This document shows positions 32,998 to 45,430 of a stretch of DNA of 64,000 nucleotides, piece by piece. The stretch is from NCBI GenBank assembly GCA_020698575.1, contig CM036239.1, forward strand, positions 9,013,263 through 9,077,262, written 5' to 3'. Each line of letters starts with the position of its first letter. Positions within the stretch are counted from its first letter, which is position 1. The notes beneath the pieces were generated by a model that saw nothing but the letters and a program-made list of their open reading frames with translations, searched no databases and was not told the DNA's origin. Position numbers and translations under genes: made by a program. Origin of the DNA: Bostrychus sinensis (Eukaryota > Chordata > Actinopteri > Gobiiformes > Eleotridae).

Positions 32998-35900
32998 TGA
33001 CAGGAAGGTTGGTGATGTATTGTGTTCATAATGATTTGGACAGACCTATCTGGCAATAAGCTCAGACTCATGCACGTTCTTTGTTTTCTTTTCCCTTTCA
33101 CATACCTCGCTTTCAACCTGAGGAGTCACTGGTTGGGCTTCTTCCAAGGATGTCTATTATCAAATACTGCACTAATTTCCCACGCAGGCTCCTCTTATCA
33201 CACATTCTCCAAATCCAAGCCACTTTCATTCTTCTTCTGTAAAGCCAGATAAGCCGTAGCGGGGCACAAGAAGGTCATGGAAGACTGAGGATTGACAGCA
33301 GCCATTTTTGTCCAGTTGCCGGAGAGAAGCAGTTGATTTGTCCAGAGCGGCTGTATAATTTTCCCAGAGTTCCCGCGAGTGGAGCCAGCTTTCTCATGAA
33401 TAACAAACAGCTCAGCTCAGGGGAGGTGCTCCTTCTCTGCTTTCTCACCTCAGACCTGGGGGCTGTTTCTCAAAGGCCCGCCAACTTTATTACACATTTC
33501 TGGACTGATCCTCTCTGCAGGGAAGACATCAGCAGTGGGATAAACATGCCACAATCTGATAGGACAACACAGTGTATTGAGCAGAAATGGGACCAGTCAT
33601 GCTTGTATCTTCACTGTTATTTGTGAGTAAATAAGTGTGCAGAAGCAGAAGTGAAACGGAGCTGCCTAAGTAGTAAAAGTAAATGAAACATTTATAAGTA
33701 GCTGAAGACCTGTAGTGTTTGTGTGCATCGGGTGGAGTTGAGTGGAGAGGAATGCACTAATCCCACTCTGGCCTTCTGTCCAGGAACCAAAACAAAAAGG
33801 TTCCAGCCATTTTTCTTCTTTCTACAATTGGTGTGTTCACTCCATCGCTGTTCAGGAAACGTTTAATCCCCCAGCAGATATAATGCACTGTGGGGCACAA
33901 TATTTATTCAGGCTGTGTTGTGGTTATGATACACAGTTACATTAAAAATGACAGACCTTGTTTTATTTCCTCTTTCTTTGAACTGCCAACTCCTGGTTTA
34001 GGTATTAAATGTTGAGTATGTAGAGTATTTTGCAGTGAAACATGTCCAAGTTGTCTGTTTGTACAGGAGCTTGTACTCTTGGATGCTTTACAGAAATTTA
34101 TGAGACAGTTATTGTTATGTATTTCCTGCAGTAAAATTATACTACAGCTCTGGCTTTCTTATGCAATGTAAAGTTTTTGCCTTCCCTAAAATAAATCTTG
34201 GACTCCACACAGTTAAGCTCGAAGCGCAGTGTGTTTTTCATTAGGCTTATGTCACTCGCCTCCAGTCATTCTCAGATCATTTTTTATACCGGAGTGAATG
34301 ATTGACAACAGAAAGTAAACAGCTTAATTTTGGAGGCAACATATTGCCGTGGGCACAGTTGTCAAATTGACTTAGAACATTTCACCACAATTTACTGAAG
34401 AAAAAATATTTCCTTTTGGATTTTGGAATATTTGTATCTTTTTAATGTAATATTTAATTACATTTGTCTTTTTTGTTCTGCACTCACATCGCTTGCTCAA
34501 ATGAATTTTTTTCTGTTGTGTCTGGAAATGGTGTATTTTCACATATACCTTGTTGTTTTTTGCATTGTTAACTAGTTGGCCATTACAGAACCAAAATGTT
34601 GTACACACTTCTATTTTTGCAGTGCTATGGAGCGTTTCATGTGTACACTGGGCAGTCATGGTATAGGTATGTTATTTGTTTGACTACAGTAATATAATGT
34701 AGTACAGTTCAATGTGTACTGAGTCAACTTTGGCTCACAGTACACATTTGAGTTTTGTATGTCAAGAGTAAATAAGAAAGTGAAGGTAAATGTGTGCTTA
34801 AGTGTACGTAAAGTTTAAATTGTTTAATATTGTTTTTGTAAGACACTGTGAACACATGCTGTGAAATTAAGCCAATGTCTTGTAAAGCCTGTAGCTTTTT
34901 TAGACCCTCCATTTAAATTCCATTATATCCAGAGGGAAATCCATTTAACCACTGTTTTATGGTTGGAAACTTAGCATTTATTGCTTCATGAAGTTTGTGA
35001 TTTCTCGTTGTTGTTCTTGCCCTTGACGGATGAGGAAGGAGGCCCCTGCAAAGCTGCAACAGACCCCTGTGCTAAAAGACAAGAGCCGCCCCTGTGCTAA
35101 AAGATGAGGGCCGCTGTAATTGTATGGAGAAGGGGCTGGCTTCAGTGTAAATTACATAACCCACAACAACATGACTGTAGCTTAGCCTGTTTTATTCCCC
35201 TTTATCAAATGACCTGACATTAATGCTATGCTACTTGCAAAAAAAGACATTTAAAACATCCAATTTGTTTCTATATCTGGTAAAGTATGTGGTTCATTTT
35301 ATCAGTGTTGCACCATGACCCCAAAGCATGCGTCAGTGGGAAGAGAAGAAGTCGGGGGGACATGTTTGTTTTTGTGATTACATCTGAAGTTGGTTAAATG
35401 CCAATCTTGGCTGAACTTGTTTGTGCTCAGCTTTAGGGTACAGCAACAGTGCAAGCCCACAGTGCCCCAGACACTAGTAAGTCACTTCATTGCGCGTGTT
35501 GTATCTGTATTGTCTCATGTTTTGATACATGTCTGCTGCTGAAGATAAGACTGTACCTGCAGTGAAATAAGTCTGCTGTCCAAGTCTGTTTATTATGAGG
35601 CCTTTGATAATATCTCATTTACTGAACAGTGTTCACAGACCAGCTGCCTGTCTTGTCATATTAATCTCACACCATGTGGTCCCTTCTGTGCAAACACTGT
35701 AGCTTGGATCTCTCCTCCAGACATTTTAGACAGTGCAGTAGCAGTGAACGCATTGTGCTTTAGCCCCAGTGGATAGTGACCACACAGATTTAATCTGACC
35801 AGCAGATGTCATTTTTATGTTCGGCAGCTGCACGAGGGAGAAGGGCTATTTTCCTAAGTGTCTGCTACTCGTCTTTGCTGGCGTGGAGAGCCGACCTTGG

Positions 35901-37880
35901 AGAATGTGGCGTAACCTGCCAAAGAAAACCCACAGAAACCTGATGAATGTTCCGCTGCCGATGCTCTGAGGATCACCTCGCACTTCATTCAAATTCCTCT
36001 GATATTGGAAACGTGCCTGGCTCTCACCGCTGGCCCTTCAGACCAGACCAAGAGTAGACAGTGTTTGCGCTCTTATGTCTGTGGCTCTTTCATTTCCCTA
36101 ATAATCGAGTTATACCCTTCTCCTTAGAGCTCATTTTCTTTCAGATTCTCTCATAACACAGATTCCTGCTTTGTGTAATGGTCTCTAGAGCATCCGTTCA
36201 TAAATGACTAAAGCATGATTTGGGATTGCAGTAGCGGACACAAACTGTAGTCCTGTGTGATGACGTGCAGCTACGTTTTCATAGCCTTGTGAACAGCACT
36301 TCCATAATCAAGCAACTTCATATAGTACCTCTCCCTGAAAATATAATTTACAATCTTAATCACCTCAAATGTATGCAGCTCTCACTGATTGCTCCAATTC
36401 ACTGCGTTGTACTTGTGTGTTCAGTGTAATTATTAAGTGTTGTTCTGGGTTAAAATCATTGACATCTCACTGCACCATTTGTGACACAAGGGCTGATTTC
36501 CTGGTTCATGGAGTTTATTCTTCTAGCACACATTGGCCTTTGACTTTTGTAATCAGAATAGATGTTTTAAGCATGAATTCTAATATTGGTGAAATCTTTT
36601 GTTGATATTCTACACCTTTTATATAGACACAACGTTTATTGGATCGCCTTTCAACTCCCATATTTAATGCAAAAATGTGGTGGCTTTTATGCTCAGTTAT
36701 TTTGGGTGTGACAGGTTTCCTCTTTTATGTGGATCAGATTCTTTTTCTACATGAGCCATTACTAACCGCGATAAAAAGCAGGACTGCAGAACAGGTTTTA
36801 GTAACATAAGTCTCACTACAGATGTCATTTCTGTACATTTACCATCCTCCTGTCACCAGTAACTAATGTAGTCTAATAGTCTTTAATTGTGGCCTAATTC
36901 TAAGAGTGTAGCTATATTGTACATTGTATACTGTCATAACGATGTCATTCTGACTACTAGACTAAACAGACTAAAAAAATCTCATTGTGTAATTTGCTAA
37001 AAGGATGTTTACAGTGAACACATGGGCCACACAGCAACACATGGGTTGATTACTGTGGGGCATGTGAGCAAAAAAATATATCCCCACATGTTTGGTACTT
37101 TGTCAAAGCAGATGAATGTTAAAATAAAGAAGACAATTTATGTTTTATTATGTATTATAATACCACTGCTGAATTAGATTTGAAGAGGCAGTCCCGTCTC
37201 AGTAAGTAGAAGTAATTTAATTGTGACCTGTTCTAAAGCCATGGGGTATGCTGCCTGCCAAAAGACATTGGTTTTGCTTCTTCAAGGCATTATCTTCTTA
37301 ATTAGGCTGTGATTTAGGTTTGGAAACTCCACCCCAACATGCCAGACGTTTCAAAACGAAAGAGAGGGAAACAATCTCAGGAGGAAATCTTGGCTTCACA
37401 AGCTATTCTTTTCTAATGACTGGGTCCAGGCTCTGAGCAGAATACAATACCCTCACTCTCTGGCAGTGTTCACCAGGGGTGTGTTGTCTGGATAATGCTA
37501 AACTCCAGCAGCCTTCTTTTTTTGGAAAGACACTATCCCATTTTGTCTGGAGCATGTTTGGCTTATGTTCCTAACTATTTGTCAAAACGACTATTGAGCA
37601 AATTGGTTCTTGTTACCATGTGATATTGATATAATGCTTTGAAGCCTGAAGTACATGACAGACGTCTGCAGTAAGTGAACAGACACACTTATCATTAGCC
37701 CCTGAGCTTTTCCACCAGTGTGTGCTGTACAGGTGTTGGTCAGGACAGGGGGTGCTTACACTGCCACCAGGTGCCCTCAGCCTGTTACTGCTGCACACAG
37801 AGGAAAGGTGAGGCTGTCTATCCAGTATCACTCTTATGATTTATTTTCATTGTGACACAAAGAAGGGCTTTAGTAGTGTC
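32998..37880 (+). other. PAWR: PAWR intron 2, long repeat-poor stretch
   Basis: Almost 5 kb without an identifiable transposon end, unusual for this window. I find no exon, no RNA gene and no conserved frame. A near match to the CTCF core (12 of 14) lies at 35799-35812. The repeat-poor state may reflect selection against insertions. Confidence 0.4.
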
Positions 37881-37884
37881 TCAA

Positions 37885-38160
37885 ATACAAGTCAAAGTCA
37901 AATTTATTTACATATACCTAAAATATAATCATGTTAAAAGATAAAACACAAACACATTCAAACAAAAGCAACTAAAAGCAAGTTCAGCTCAACTTAAAAC
38001 ACTGGACTAAAAGCCAAGGTGTTTTTTTTAGGTTTTTAGTGCAGATTTAAAGGTGTCTACAGACTGTGCCATTCTTATCTTTGGGAGAAGCTACAGCAAA
38101 GGTCCTGTCTCCTCTAGTTTTGAGGCGTGTACGTGGCACATTTAAAAGTAGCTGGTTTGA
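37885..38160 (+). repeat. Copy of the TTTATTTA..interspersed repeat
   Basis: AAGTCAAATTTATTTACATA at the left and a GAAGCTACAGCAAAGGTCCT box near the middle match the family at 6000-6525, but the 3' end is missing. Confidence 0.55.
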
Positions 38161-39138
38161 GGCAAGTGCTAGCTACTAACTTATATTTTGCAGTCGAGCT
38201 CCTTGATCCGTTTGCTTTTGTTTCTGCGTCACTTCTTTGTAACACGATTGCATACTCATGTTTCTGACAGACTCTTGACCTTTTTGTGCCCTGACTGTTT
38301 AAGCCCCTTTGCGCAAATGTTTTAATTATTGGAACAGTGTGTAATAATAAATTCTCTGCTTGAAATTGGCCTTGCTGCCAGATTAGTGCCACTTTGGAGG
38401 CTCATTTTGCTCATAGTTATGCCACACAGTGTTTTGAGGGATTTTGGACAGTGCTATCATCAATTATGTGTGAAAGCCATGGTGCGCTGCGGTTGCTGCA
38501 GCTCGGTTCCTGGATGTAGAGCTGGCTTCCCTCCTGGCCAGCATGTCTGTGGTTCTTTTGATAGGTCTGTGAAACCTGAACAGTCCCAGAGTTGTTGGAC
38601 ATCTGCAATAGCACAATCGCACTGCCAAGAAAACGCAACCTCTGTCGCCAAAAACACACCATAGCCAAGTGAAAAGTCAATGGCAGTTGGCTCCGTGTGC
38701 ACCTCGCTCTCATTAGATAAACCTAATCAACTGGGACAGGGGCGATTTCTGCTGCTCAAGTGTCGGCACTTTACAATGACCCTCACGGATGTCTGCTGTG
38801 TTTCAGGAGAAAGCTCGACTCACAAGCCCTTTCTTGTTTTTTAGGTTTGTGTTTTTGTCTGCCAAATGGATCGGCTCAGGGCAGGTTACCAGACAGAACA
38901 GGATCGACACACTCAAAAGGCTTCACGACTGACACAAAAATGGCTTTTAAAACACTCCCGTAGACAGACTAAACAACAAAAGGAGGATGAGAAGCAGGAT
39001 AAAGTACACAAGTAAAGACGGCAGGATGTGAGCTGCTGCCCCCGTGGCCTTTCATGTCAACTATTCATCCTATTTTTCTTTTCAGGGCGCTGGTTTCTGG
39101 TCTGTGTTATCTCAATTTAAACGACAGCTGTTATTTTA
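38161..39138 (+). other. PAWR: PAWR intron 2 unique sequence
   Basis: No recognised exon or repeat. Overlapping frames on both strands at 38329-38713 lack any domain motif. Confidence 0.4.
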
Positions 39139-39146
39139 CAAGCAAC

Positions 39147-39748
39147 CAGTTTGTGGACAAAGTACTCAGCTTCATTACTTGAGTAAACGTATAGATCCTC
39201 CTGGTCAAATATTACTGCAATACAAGTAAAAGTTGTTAAGTCAAAATTTTACTGGAGTATGTGCTTTTGAAGTACTCAAATCATAATAGATGAGATTGTT
39301 CTACAGCAAAAATGAGCCATATGTTTTATAAATAAGCCTGGGTATTACAATCATACTAATCAATTATTTTTAAATAGTTTTTTATAGAATCGTGCAAATA
39401 ATGTTCAAAGCAAAAACTAATTCACTTTCAGATTGTGTCTAGAGTTTCTTTTAGTTCCTGAGAGCAAATATGAGTAGAGATATATATAAATTTACTTTAC
39501 AAAAAGCATAAATTACAATTAGTAAATGATTATCTTTAAGGTGTAAGTCATTTGTCTTTTGGTTTTAAGACAGTTTCTCTGCAGAAGTTTTGCTTTTTTA
39601 GAACTGTAGTGGAGTAAAAGGTATTATATTATAGATGTAGTGGAGTAAAAGTAGTAAGTTTCCCTTAAAAAATACTACTCAAGTAAAGTACAGATTCTCA
39701 AAAACTATACTTAAGTACAGTACTTTACTATGTTACTGTCCACCTCTG
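39147..39748. mobile_element. hAT-type MITE related to the CAGTGGTGGA family
   Basis: Ends CAGTTTGTGGACAAAGTACTC and TGTCCACCTCTG, with AAGTAAAGTACAGAT and CTTAAGTACAGTACTTTACT near the right end as in copies A-F. The flanking octamers CAAGCAAC and TAAGCCAC agree at 6 of 8. The middle differs from copies A-F, so it is a sister family. Confidence 0.7.
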
Positions 39749-40006
39749 TAAGCCACATATGAACAATGAAAGTATTTGAGCACTTTATCAGTAGTTCCTT
39801 GCTGTGTTGGAAAAACGAGGAAGGAAGACAAACCCATACTGGCAGTGGTGGGAAAAAAAACACCACCATTTCTGCTCAGCGGTACGGCACACAGCGGACC
39901 GCCTGGCATTACTGGAGCGCTACAGGAGCAGACTTCATTACCAGGACGCACAGCTCTTAAGAGGCATGCAATAAACACTCAATAGAGCTTAGCGGACCCT
40001 GACTTC

Positions 40007-40024
40007 TCTCTCTCTCTCTCTCGC
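40007..40024. repeat. (CT)n microsatellite
   Basis: Eight to nine CT units in the intron. Confidence 0.9.
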
Positions 40025-40369
40025 TCAGGCTTGAGTTGCAGCTGAGGTAGTTTGTGGTTGGGACACAGATGGGGAAACGATCCCACTGCATCTCTCTTGT
40101 ACTTAGTGAACTAAAACAGCTATTACTCAATGTCCCGGGCTGAGAGGATGAGTGTCAGACAAGGCGTGTGGGAAAAGCTTAGTGTTAGGGATGTTCAGTG
40201 TGGTTCACCAGCCTATTTTTATTTGTATTTGGACAGTAAGGCTGTAATATGTCTGACAAAAACATCACTGCTGTTTTTTTTATTGAACAACCATAGAATC
40301 AATCACTCGCTGTCTTTATAAACAGATGCATAAAAGTATAATATATAATAACAATGTTTTAATAGAAAG

Positions 40370-40830
40370 TAGGGTTGTAACAATACAATAACTGTGTATC
40401 GATTTTTTTCTATGATACAACTACATCGATGCACATGACCTTGTATCGAATTGTATCGTTTTCTAGGAAGTAAATATTGATACACATGAAGTATCGATCG
40501 ATAATATCGGAAATATTGAGATTAGAAATTTGTATGTTAAAATAAAACCAGATATGGCTTTTTGGAGATAAATTTTGTTTTTAATTAAATAAAATGTTAT
40601 ATTAAACTTTTCTTCACTCTCTGTCTGCTGGACATAATCAACCCCGGACACAGTGCTACATTAAAGAATAAATTTTAATGATTTTTGGCAAAAAGTTGCT
40701 GTATCGATTATTGATACGAAGGTGTTGAATTGAATCGTTCCAAATTAGCCAATATGGTTCTTGAATCATATTGAAACACTTCTAATTGATACATATTGTA
40801 TCGTTGCAAAAATGTATTGTTACACCCCTA
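40370..40830. mobile_element. hAT-type MITE, TAGGGGTGTAACAATAC family
   Basis: 461 bp with 18-bp inverted ends TAGGG(T/G)TGTAACAATACA, one mismatch, and flanking octamers ATAGAAAG and ATAGCAAG (7 of 8). A decayed copy lies at 55205-55492. Confidence 0.88.
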
Positions 40831-41130
40831 ATAGCAAGCATAAAACCAGAGTAATACAATCAAATGTTAACTTACTTGTAATGACAAATTTTCCTTATTT
40901 TCCATTTACTTTAGCACATTAAGCAATACAGGCTTATTTCAAATTGATAATGACAAAATACAGCCATCATTAAGATTGAGACAGTCATGATTAAATACAG
41001 TATTATCCTGTGATAAGAGAGTGAGTCTTTAGAGTTCACTTTAACCCTTAGAAGTCCAGGATCTCACCGGCGAGATTGAATGACATCGTGTCTTTGCAGA
41101 GTTGTAGCTAAAAATACGTTTCACTTAGAT

Positions 41131-41604
41131 CAGACATGTCCAAAGTGTGGCCCGGGGGCCATTTGTGGCACGGGTTAAAATTTCATTTGGCCCTCAGCTT
41201 CTGTGACAAAATGTGTTACTAATGGCCCACCAGCGTTTTCATACAGTGTTTCTGTAGCTTTATCTATATTAGCTGTACATTTATGCATCTCATCTACTTC
41301 TCTCTCCCTTGTGTCTTCTAATTAGTTGGTCAGAAAATAATTGTAGTCTGTGTCTCTACATTACAGAATAATTTATATAAAAAGGTCAGAGCTTCTATGA
41401 TTTGAACTATTTGATCAAATCAGGCTAAGCTAAAAATGACCTGGAAGATGTTTTTTTTCTTTTGTTCAGAGATGTTATTTTGTTGGAACTGGTTTTTGAT
41501 TTTGTTGTCAATGAAAATAAATAATATTTATTTGGCTTTTGAAAAGAAAATACAGTGTGCATTCAGGAGTCTGGCCCTCTTTGAAAAAAGTTTGGACATC
41601 TCTG
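41131..41604. mobile_element. hAT-type MITE, CAGACATGTCCAAA family
   Basis: Ends CAGACATGTCCAAAGTGTGG and AAAGTTTGGACATCTCTG; GGCCCGGGGGCCATTTG lies near the left end and GTCTGGCCCTC near the right. The flanking octamers ACTTAGAT and ACTTGGAG agree at 6 of 8. Confidence 0.78.
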
Positions 41605-43150
41605 ACTTGGAGAGATGCTTACAATTACCCCTGACAGAGAAGGCTTAGGCTTTATGTTTTTTTGTATTCCTGAAAAGAACTTGCTAGAACTTTGTTTTCA
41701 TGGTCACAAGTACAAGGAGGGAGAGAGGAGGAGCTGCAGGCTGCAGACTCACATCTCTCACCTGCAGTTACCCAGTTTTTGTGCTGCCCTTCAGTAAGCT
41801 GTATGGAGGGCACTGTTCACTTTATGAATGTTCAAATGTGATAGAATTACTCCTGTTTGAAACCTTTTAACATCTGACAGAAGCCATTAGTGCACATTTT
41901 ATTGATACAGTTAATATAGAATGAACTGGGACATGGTCCAAGTCTATTTTTACCATTATTGCCTGTGTTCAAATGGCTCCTAAAAGCATTTAGCTTTATT
42001 ATAAATAATTGATTGTTTTATATGTTGTTTATAAGAACATGTTTTCACTTTGGAAACATTCAGAAACCTTTGTTAAGCATCTTTTTTTTTCACGTCAAAA
42101 AATGTCAAAATTTGTATTTCTGATTTTGTCTTTTTTGTGTATTCTAGGCTGTGGGGTGTTCAGATAGTACAGCAAACAAAAGTAATTGCCATCGGCTGTC
42201 CTGAACAAAACGATGCATCATAATCACATGTTTCTCAATTCCAGGTGATATCTGATGATGATAAGAGGATTATGTATAAGCTATACTTTCTATCTGAGCA
42301 TTTTAAACATGTCTGAAAACAAAGGAGATGAGTGAAAGTCTATACTAGCATGTTGGTTGTAGTAAGGAGTATCAGCTTCTATAATGACACTAAAATGTGT
42401 TACACAGTTTTCTTGCCGCAAGATCAAGCAGCTGAGTTAACAAAGAGCAGAGTAGTGGCGCTCTCTGGACCCTGTGGTGATTAACTTTTAAACTACTCAC
42501 ATACTCGGCCTTTACACCCGCAGTCAGAGTGTGTTGTTCTAGCCTGCTGTGGAGGTTACAGCGCAGCCAACAAGTTTGGCAAACTTGAAGTGTGCCAAAG
42601 GCAGTTTCTCACAGATGTATTAAGCTCCTTGTAGACAAGGATCTGTGGCCAGTGCTGACCAGCCTGAGTGGCCCGCCCTCAGGCCTGGTCCTCCCAACAC
42701 ATTCAGCTGAATGCTGATGAGGCTATCTCTGGGTCGGCAAACACAGCCGGACTCCTGCTGTGTGCTCAAGATTTTTTTTTGTTTCACTAAATCCCTCATC
42801 TAAAGCAGAATTTATTTTCATGTCTGTTTGCCTGCAGATTAAAATGTTAGCCATACTTGGACTGAAAATAAGTGAGACCTAGGTTCAAACCAAATGCCTT
42901 CAGACTTGCGTCTGATATACTGAAAAGACACCTGAGACGCTGAGCCCAATACAAGCCAGGATTCATGCAAATGTTTTCTCAAGGAACAGTCTGCATAAAA
43001 AACAAAAAAGATGTATATTCTGATTTTTTCTGAATAGTATTTTTACTACATTTTTGACATTGTATATAAATGTACTGGCTCTCAATAAAATTTTGAAAGT
43101 GCCTCTCTGTTAAACATAGTGCTCACTGATGTGTTATTCAGAGATCGAGC
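41605..43150 (+). other. PAWR: PAWR intron 2 unique sequence
   Basis: No exon, RNA gene or transposon end recognised. Confidence 0.4.
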
Positions 43151-43159
43151 TGTGATGTC

Positions 43160-43796
43160 CTAGCCTGGCGAGCCAGACTTTACCTTCCTTGCATAAGCAG
43201 GACAGTCCTGCTCCCCTCTCAGGGTGGATCATTTCTCTGGTTCAATTTGGAAATGGCCAATAACTGTCGTGTATTTACAGCGCGTCTTACGAAAGTGGAA
43301 GAACTAAGGTAGCACTAGCTACCGAGCTAGTTTAATAATTTCTCTGACCTGATTAACGGTATTTATTGTTTTATTCGTCACCTGTTGATTCTGCTGAAGT
43401 CCGTGTTATTATCCAGTCCAGTCTTTGCCTTGTTGCCGTTTTAACAAAAGTTAAGTCTCATTGACATCCAATGTAACAAACGCATAAAAATAAAAAAAAA
43501 ACTTTTTCCACAACTCTTTGAACAACTGGCTTCTGCTGCTGTCCCCGTCCTGAAATAAGTACAGAGCTGCTCATAATAAAGTGTATTCTGTTGTTTTATG
43601 AAAAAAAACGGCAGGAATCTATGTTTGTTTGGGTCAGCAGTGTACAGTTTATGTCCCACCCTTCATTTCTCTGATTGGTTACTCCGCCTGTCATTGTTCC
43701 ACCACAGAAGCTAAATGTTACCAAAGGGGTACCAGACTCACTTTTTTTATAGAATAGGAAAAGAGTTTGTCTGGCAGGCCAGGCTAGCGGTGTCCC
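43160..43796. mobile_element. DNA element with CTAGCCTGGCRAGCCAGAC ends
   Basis: Left CTAGCCTGGCGAGCCAGAC and right GTCTGGCAGGCCAGGCTA are inverted repeats of about 18 bp. The flanking octamers GTGATGTC and GCGGTGTC agree at 6 of 8, suggesting hAT. Non-coding. Confidence 0.7.
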
Positions 43797-43804
43797 ATGG
43801 TTGA

Positions 43805-44514
43805 CCTTGGTGTTGTTGAATTAATCAGCCCATGGCTTGCCTATACCTTTGCGCTGCTGCACTCCTCATAACCGTCGCCTCTGTTGACCTGCAGAGTTGA
43901 TTAAAAGATCATAGCCATGTACCAGTGTATTGCTGCTGTAATAGATTATCTTAATTATCCATCAAGTCAGTGTGCTGCAACAAGTGCTGATTAATACACA
44001 GCAGCCATTAAGGCCACGGTGCCCTTCACTTGTTTGTAGATCAATCTGAGCTCTAAGTGGACAGGATACTGGCTGTGTGACAGAAGACCAGGTACTGGAC
44101 AGTAATGGTGGACTGCTGTTAACCTGATGGCTGCATGATTCAGTCTCACATCAGTTCATGACACTCTGTTAAATAAACGTCTGTTGTGAATCCCACCTTA
44201 TTAACTGGCTAAATGACTGTTAGTAAACCTTAAACTCAGTGTGTGTGAGAAACTTTAGCAGCAACAGTGGTAGTAATCTCTGTCTGAGGGCGTTTTTACA
44301 CCTGAAAGTCCGCACCAAGGTCCGCACTCAAAATTCGTTTTATTATTTTCGTTTGGTTCACTAACTTTTGGTTTCACACCACAATATTAAAATCTGGACT
44401 ACAGAATTTACACCTACCATCATCAAGACAATGTCACAGCTCATGAATGAGTATAATCTGGTGACATTTGACTGTTTAACAAACAAATGATGTTTAGATT
44501 GATATACAGGTGCC
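43805..44514 (+). other. PAWR: PAWR intron 2 sequence
   Basis: Mostly unique. A fragment at about 44288-44395 (GGGCGTTTTTACACCTGAAAG, GGTTTCACACCACAATATT) resembles a transposon terminal region without a partner. Confidence 0.35.
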
Positions 44515-45430
44515 TTCCAATAAATTAGAATATCATGTAAAAGTGCAATTTTAGTTCATACAGAGTGAAATACTTCAAGCATTGATATCTTATAAGTTCC
44601 ATAATTATGGCTTAAAGTAAAAAAAACAAAAAACAAATCTGGTAATTCCAAAAAACTACAGACACACCAACAAACAAACAAACACAACAAACAGAATATG
44701 TCATTTTACCAATAAATATAATTATTAAAACACCAATCTTGGTGTTTTGAAAAGCAGTGTGGATAGGACCCCAAGTCCTAGATCATGTAATCAGCATCTC
44801 CATAAAGCTTGAGTGCAGAAAGAAGCATGCAGTCTTTTAAAACTTCACAGTAAAAGCCTGTGTTGACTTCATACTTGAGGAAACACAGAGAAACCTGACA
44901 GAGTTGTAGATAAAGTCTTGATCCGTCTGTGTGTGATGGCTCCTGATGCACTGACTCCAGCCTCAGGCCGCTCTCTGTGAACTTCTCCAAAGTTCTGCTC
45001 TGGGTTTTTCTTGACATTTGTCTCCAGGATGCAGCTGTCCTGCTGCTTGGGCCTCTTTTTCTCCCAACACATTTCTTCTTTTCCCTCACATTTCTAGTAT
45101 GTGTTTTATGTTCTCTGTGAGCAGCCGCTTCTTTTATCAATAACCTTTTGTAGTTTATCCTCTTTGTGGAGAGGTCAGTAGCTGGACTGAACTGTCTGTG
45201 CCCTCCACATGGTTGTGGAGCCGACTGAACCAGACTAAGACCATTTTAAAGACTCAGAAAACTTTTACAAATGTGTACTAGTTCATAGAGTTTGAGTGTG
45301 ACATTAATAGTTCACAATATTCAACTTGTTGCCGTAATTATTAAAATGATCAAACAATGCTTGAAATGTTTCACTCTGTAGAGAAACTATGAGTATGTGT
45401 TTCACTTTTTTAATTGAGAAAAATGTACTA
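44515..45430 (-). mobile_element. DNA transposon remnant, AAATTAGAATATCAT family
   Basis: AATAAATTAGAATATCATGT at the left and a degraded region at about 44780-45150 (AATCAGCATCTCCATAAAGC, GAAGCATGCAGT, TCACAGTAAAAGCCTGTGTTG) resemble a widespread vertebrate DNA transposon, read on the minus strand. The 120-codon minus frame at 44778-45140 overlaps this region and is repeat-derived and broken. The superfamily is uncertain. Confidence 0.5.

Noticed and set aside
35799..35812. Second CTCF-like motif
   Set aside because: Two of 14 core positions differ, including one G in the GGC core; a match of this quality is expected by chance.
37764..37777. CTCF-like motif CCACCAGGTGCC
   Set aside because: Three mismatches, one in the GGC core.
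44778..45140. 120-codon minus-strand frame
   Set aside because: Part of a decayed DNA transposon; no intact domain.
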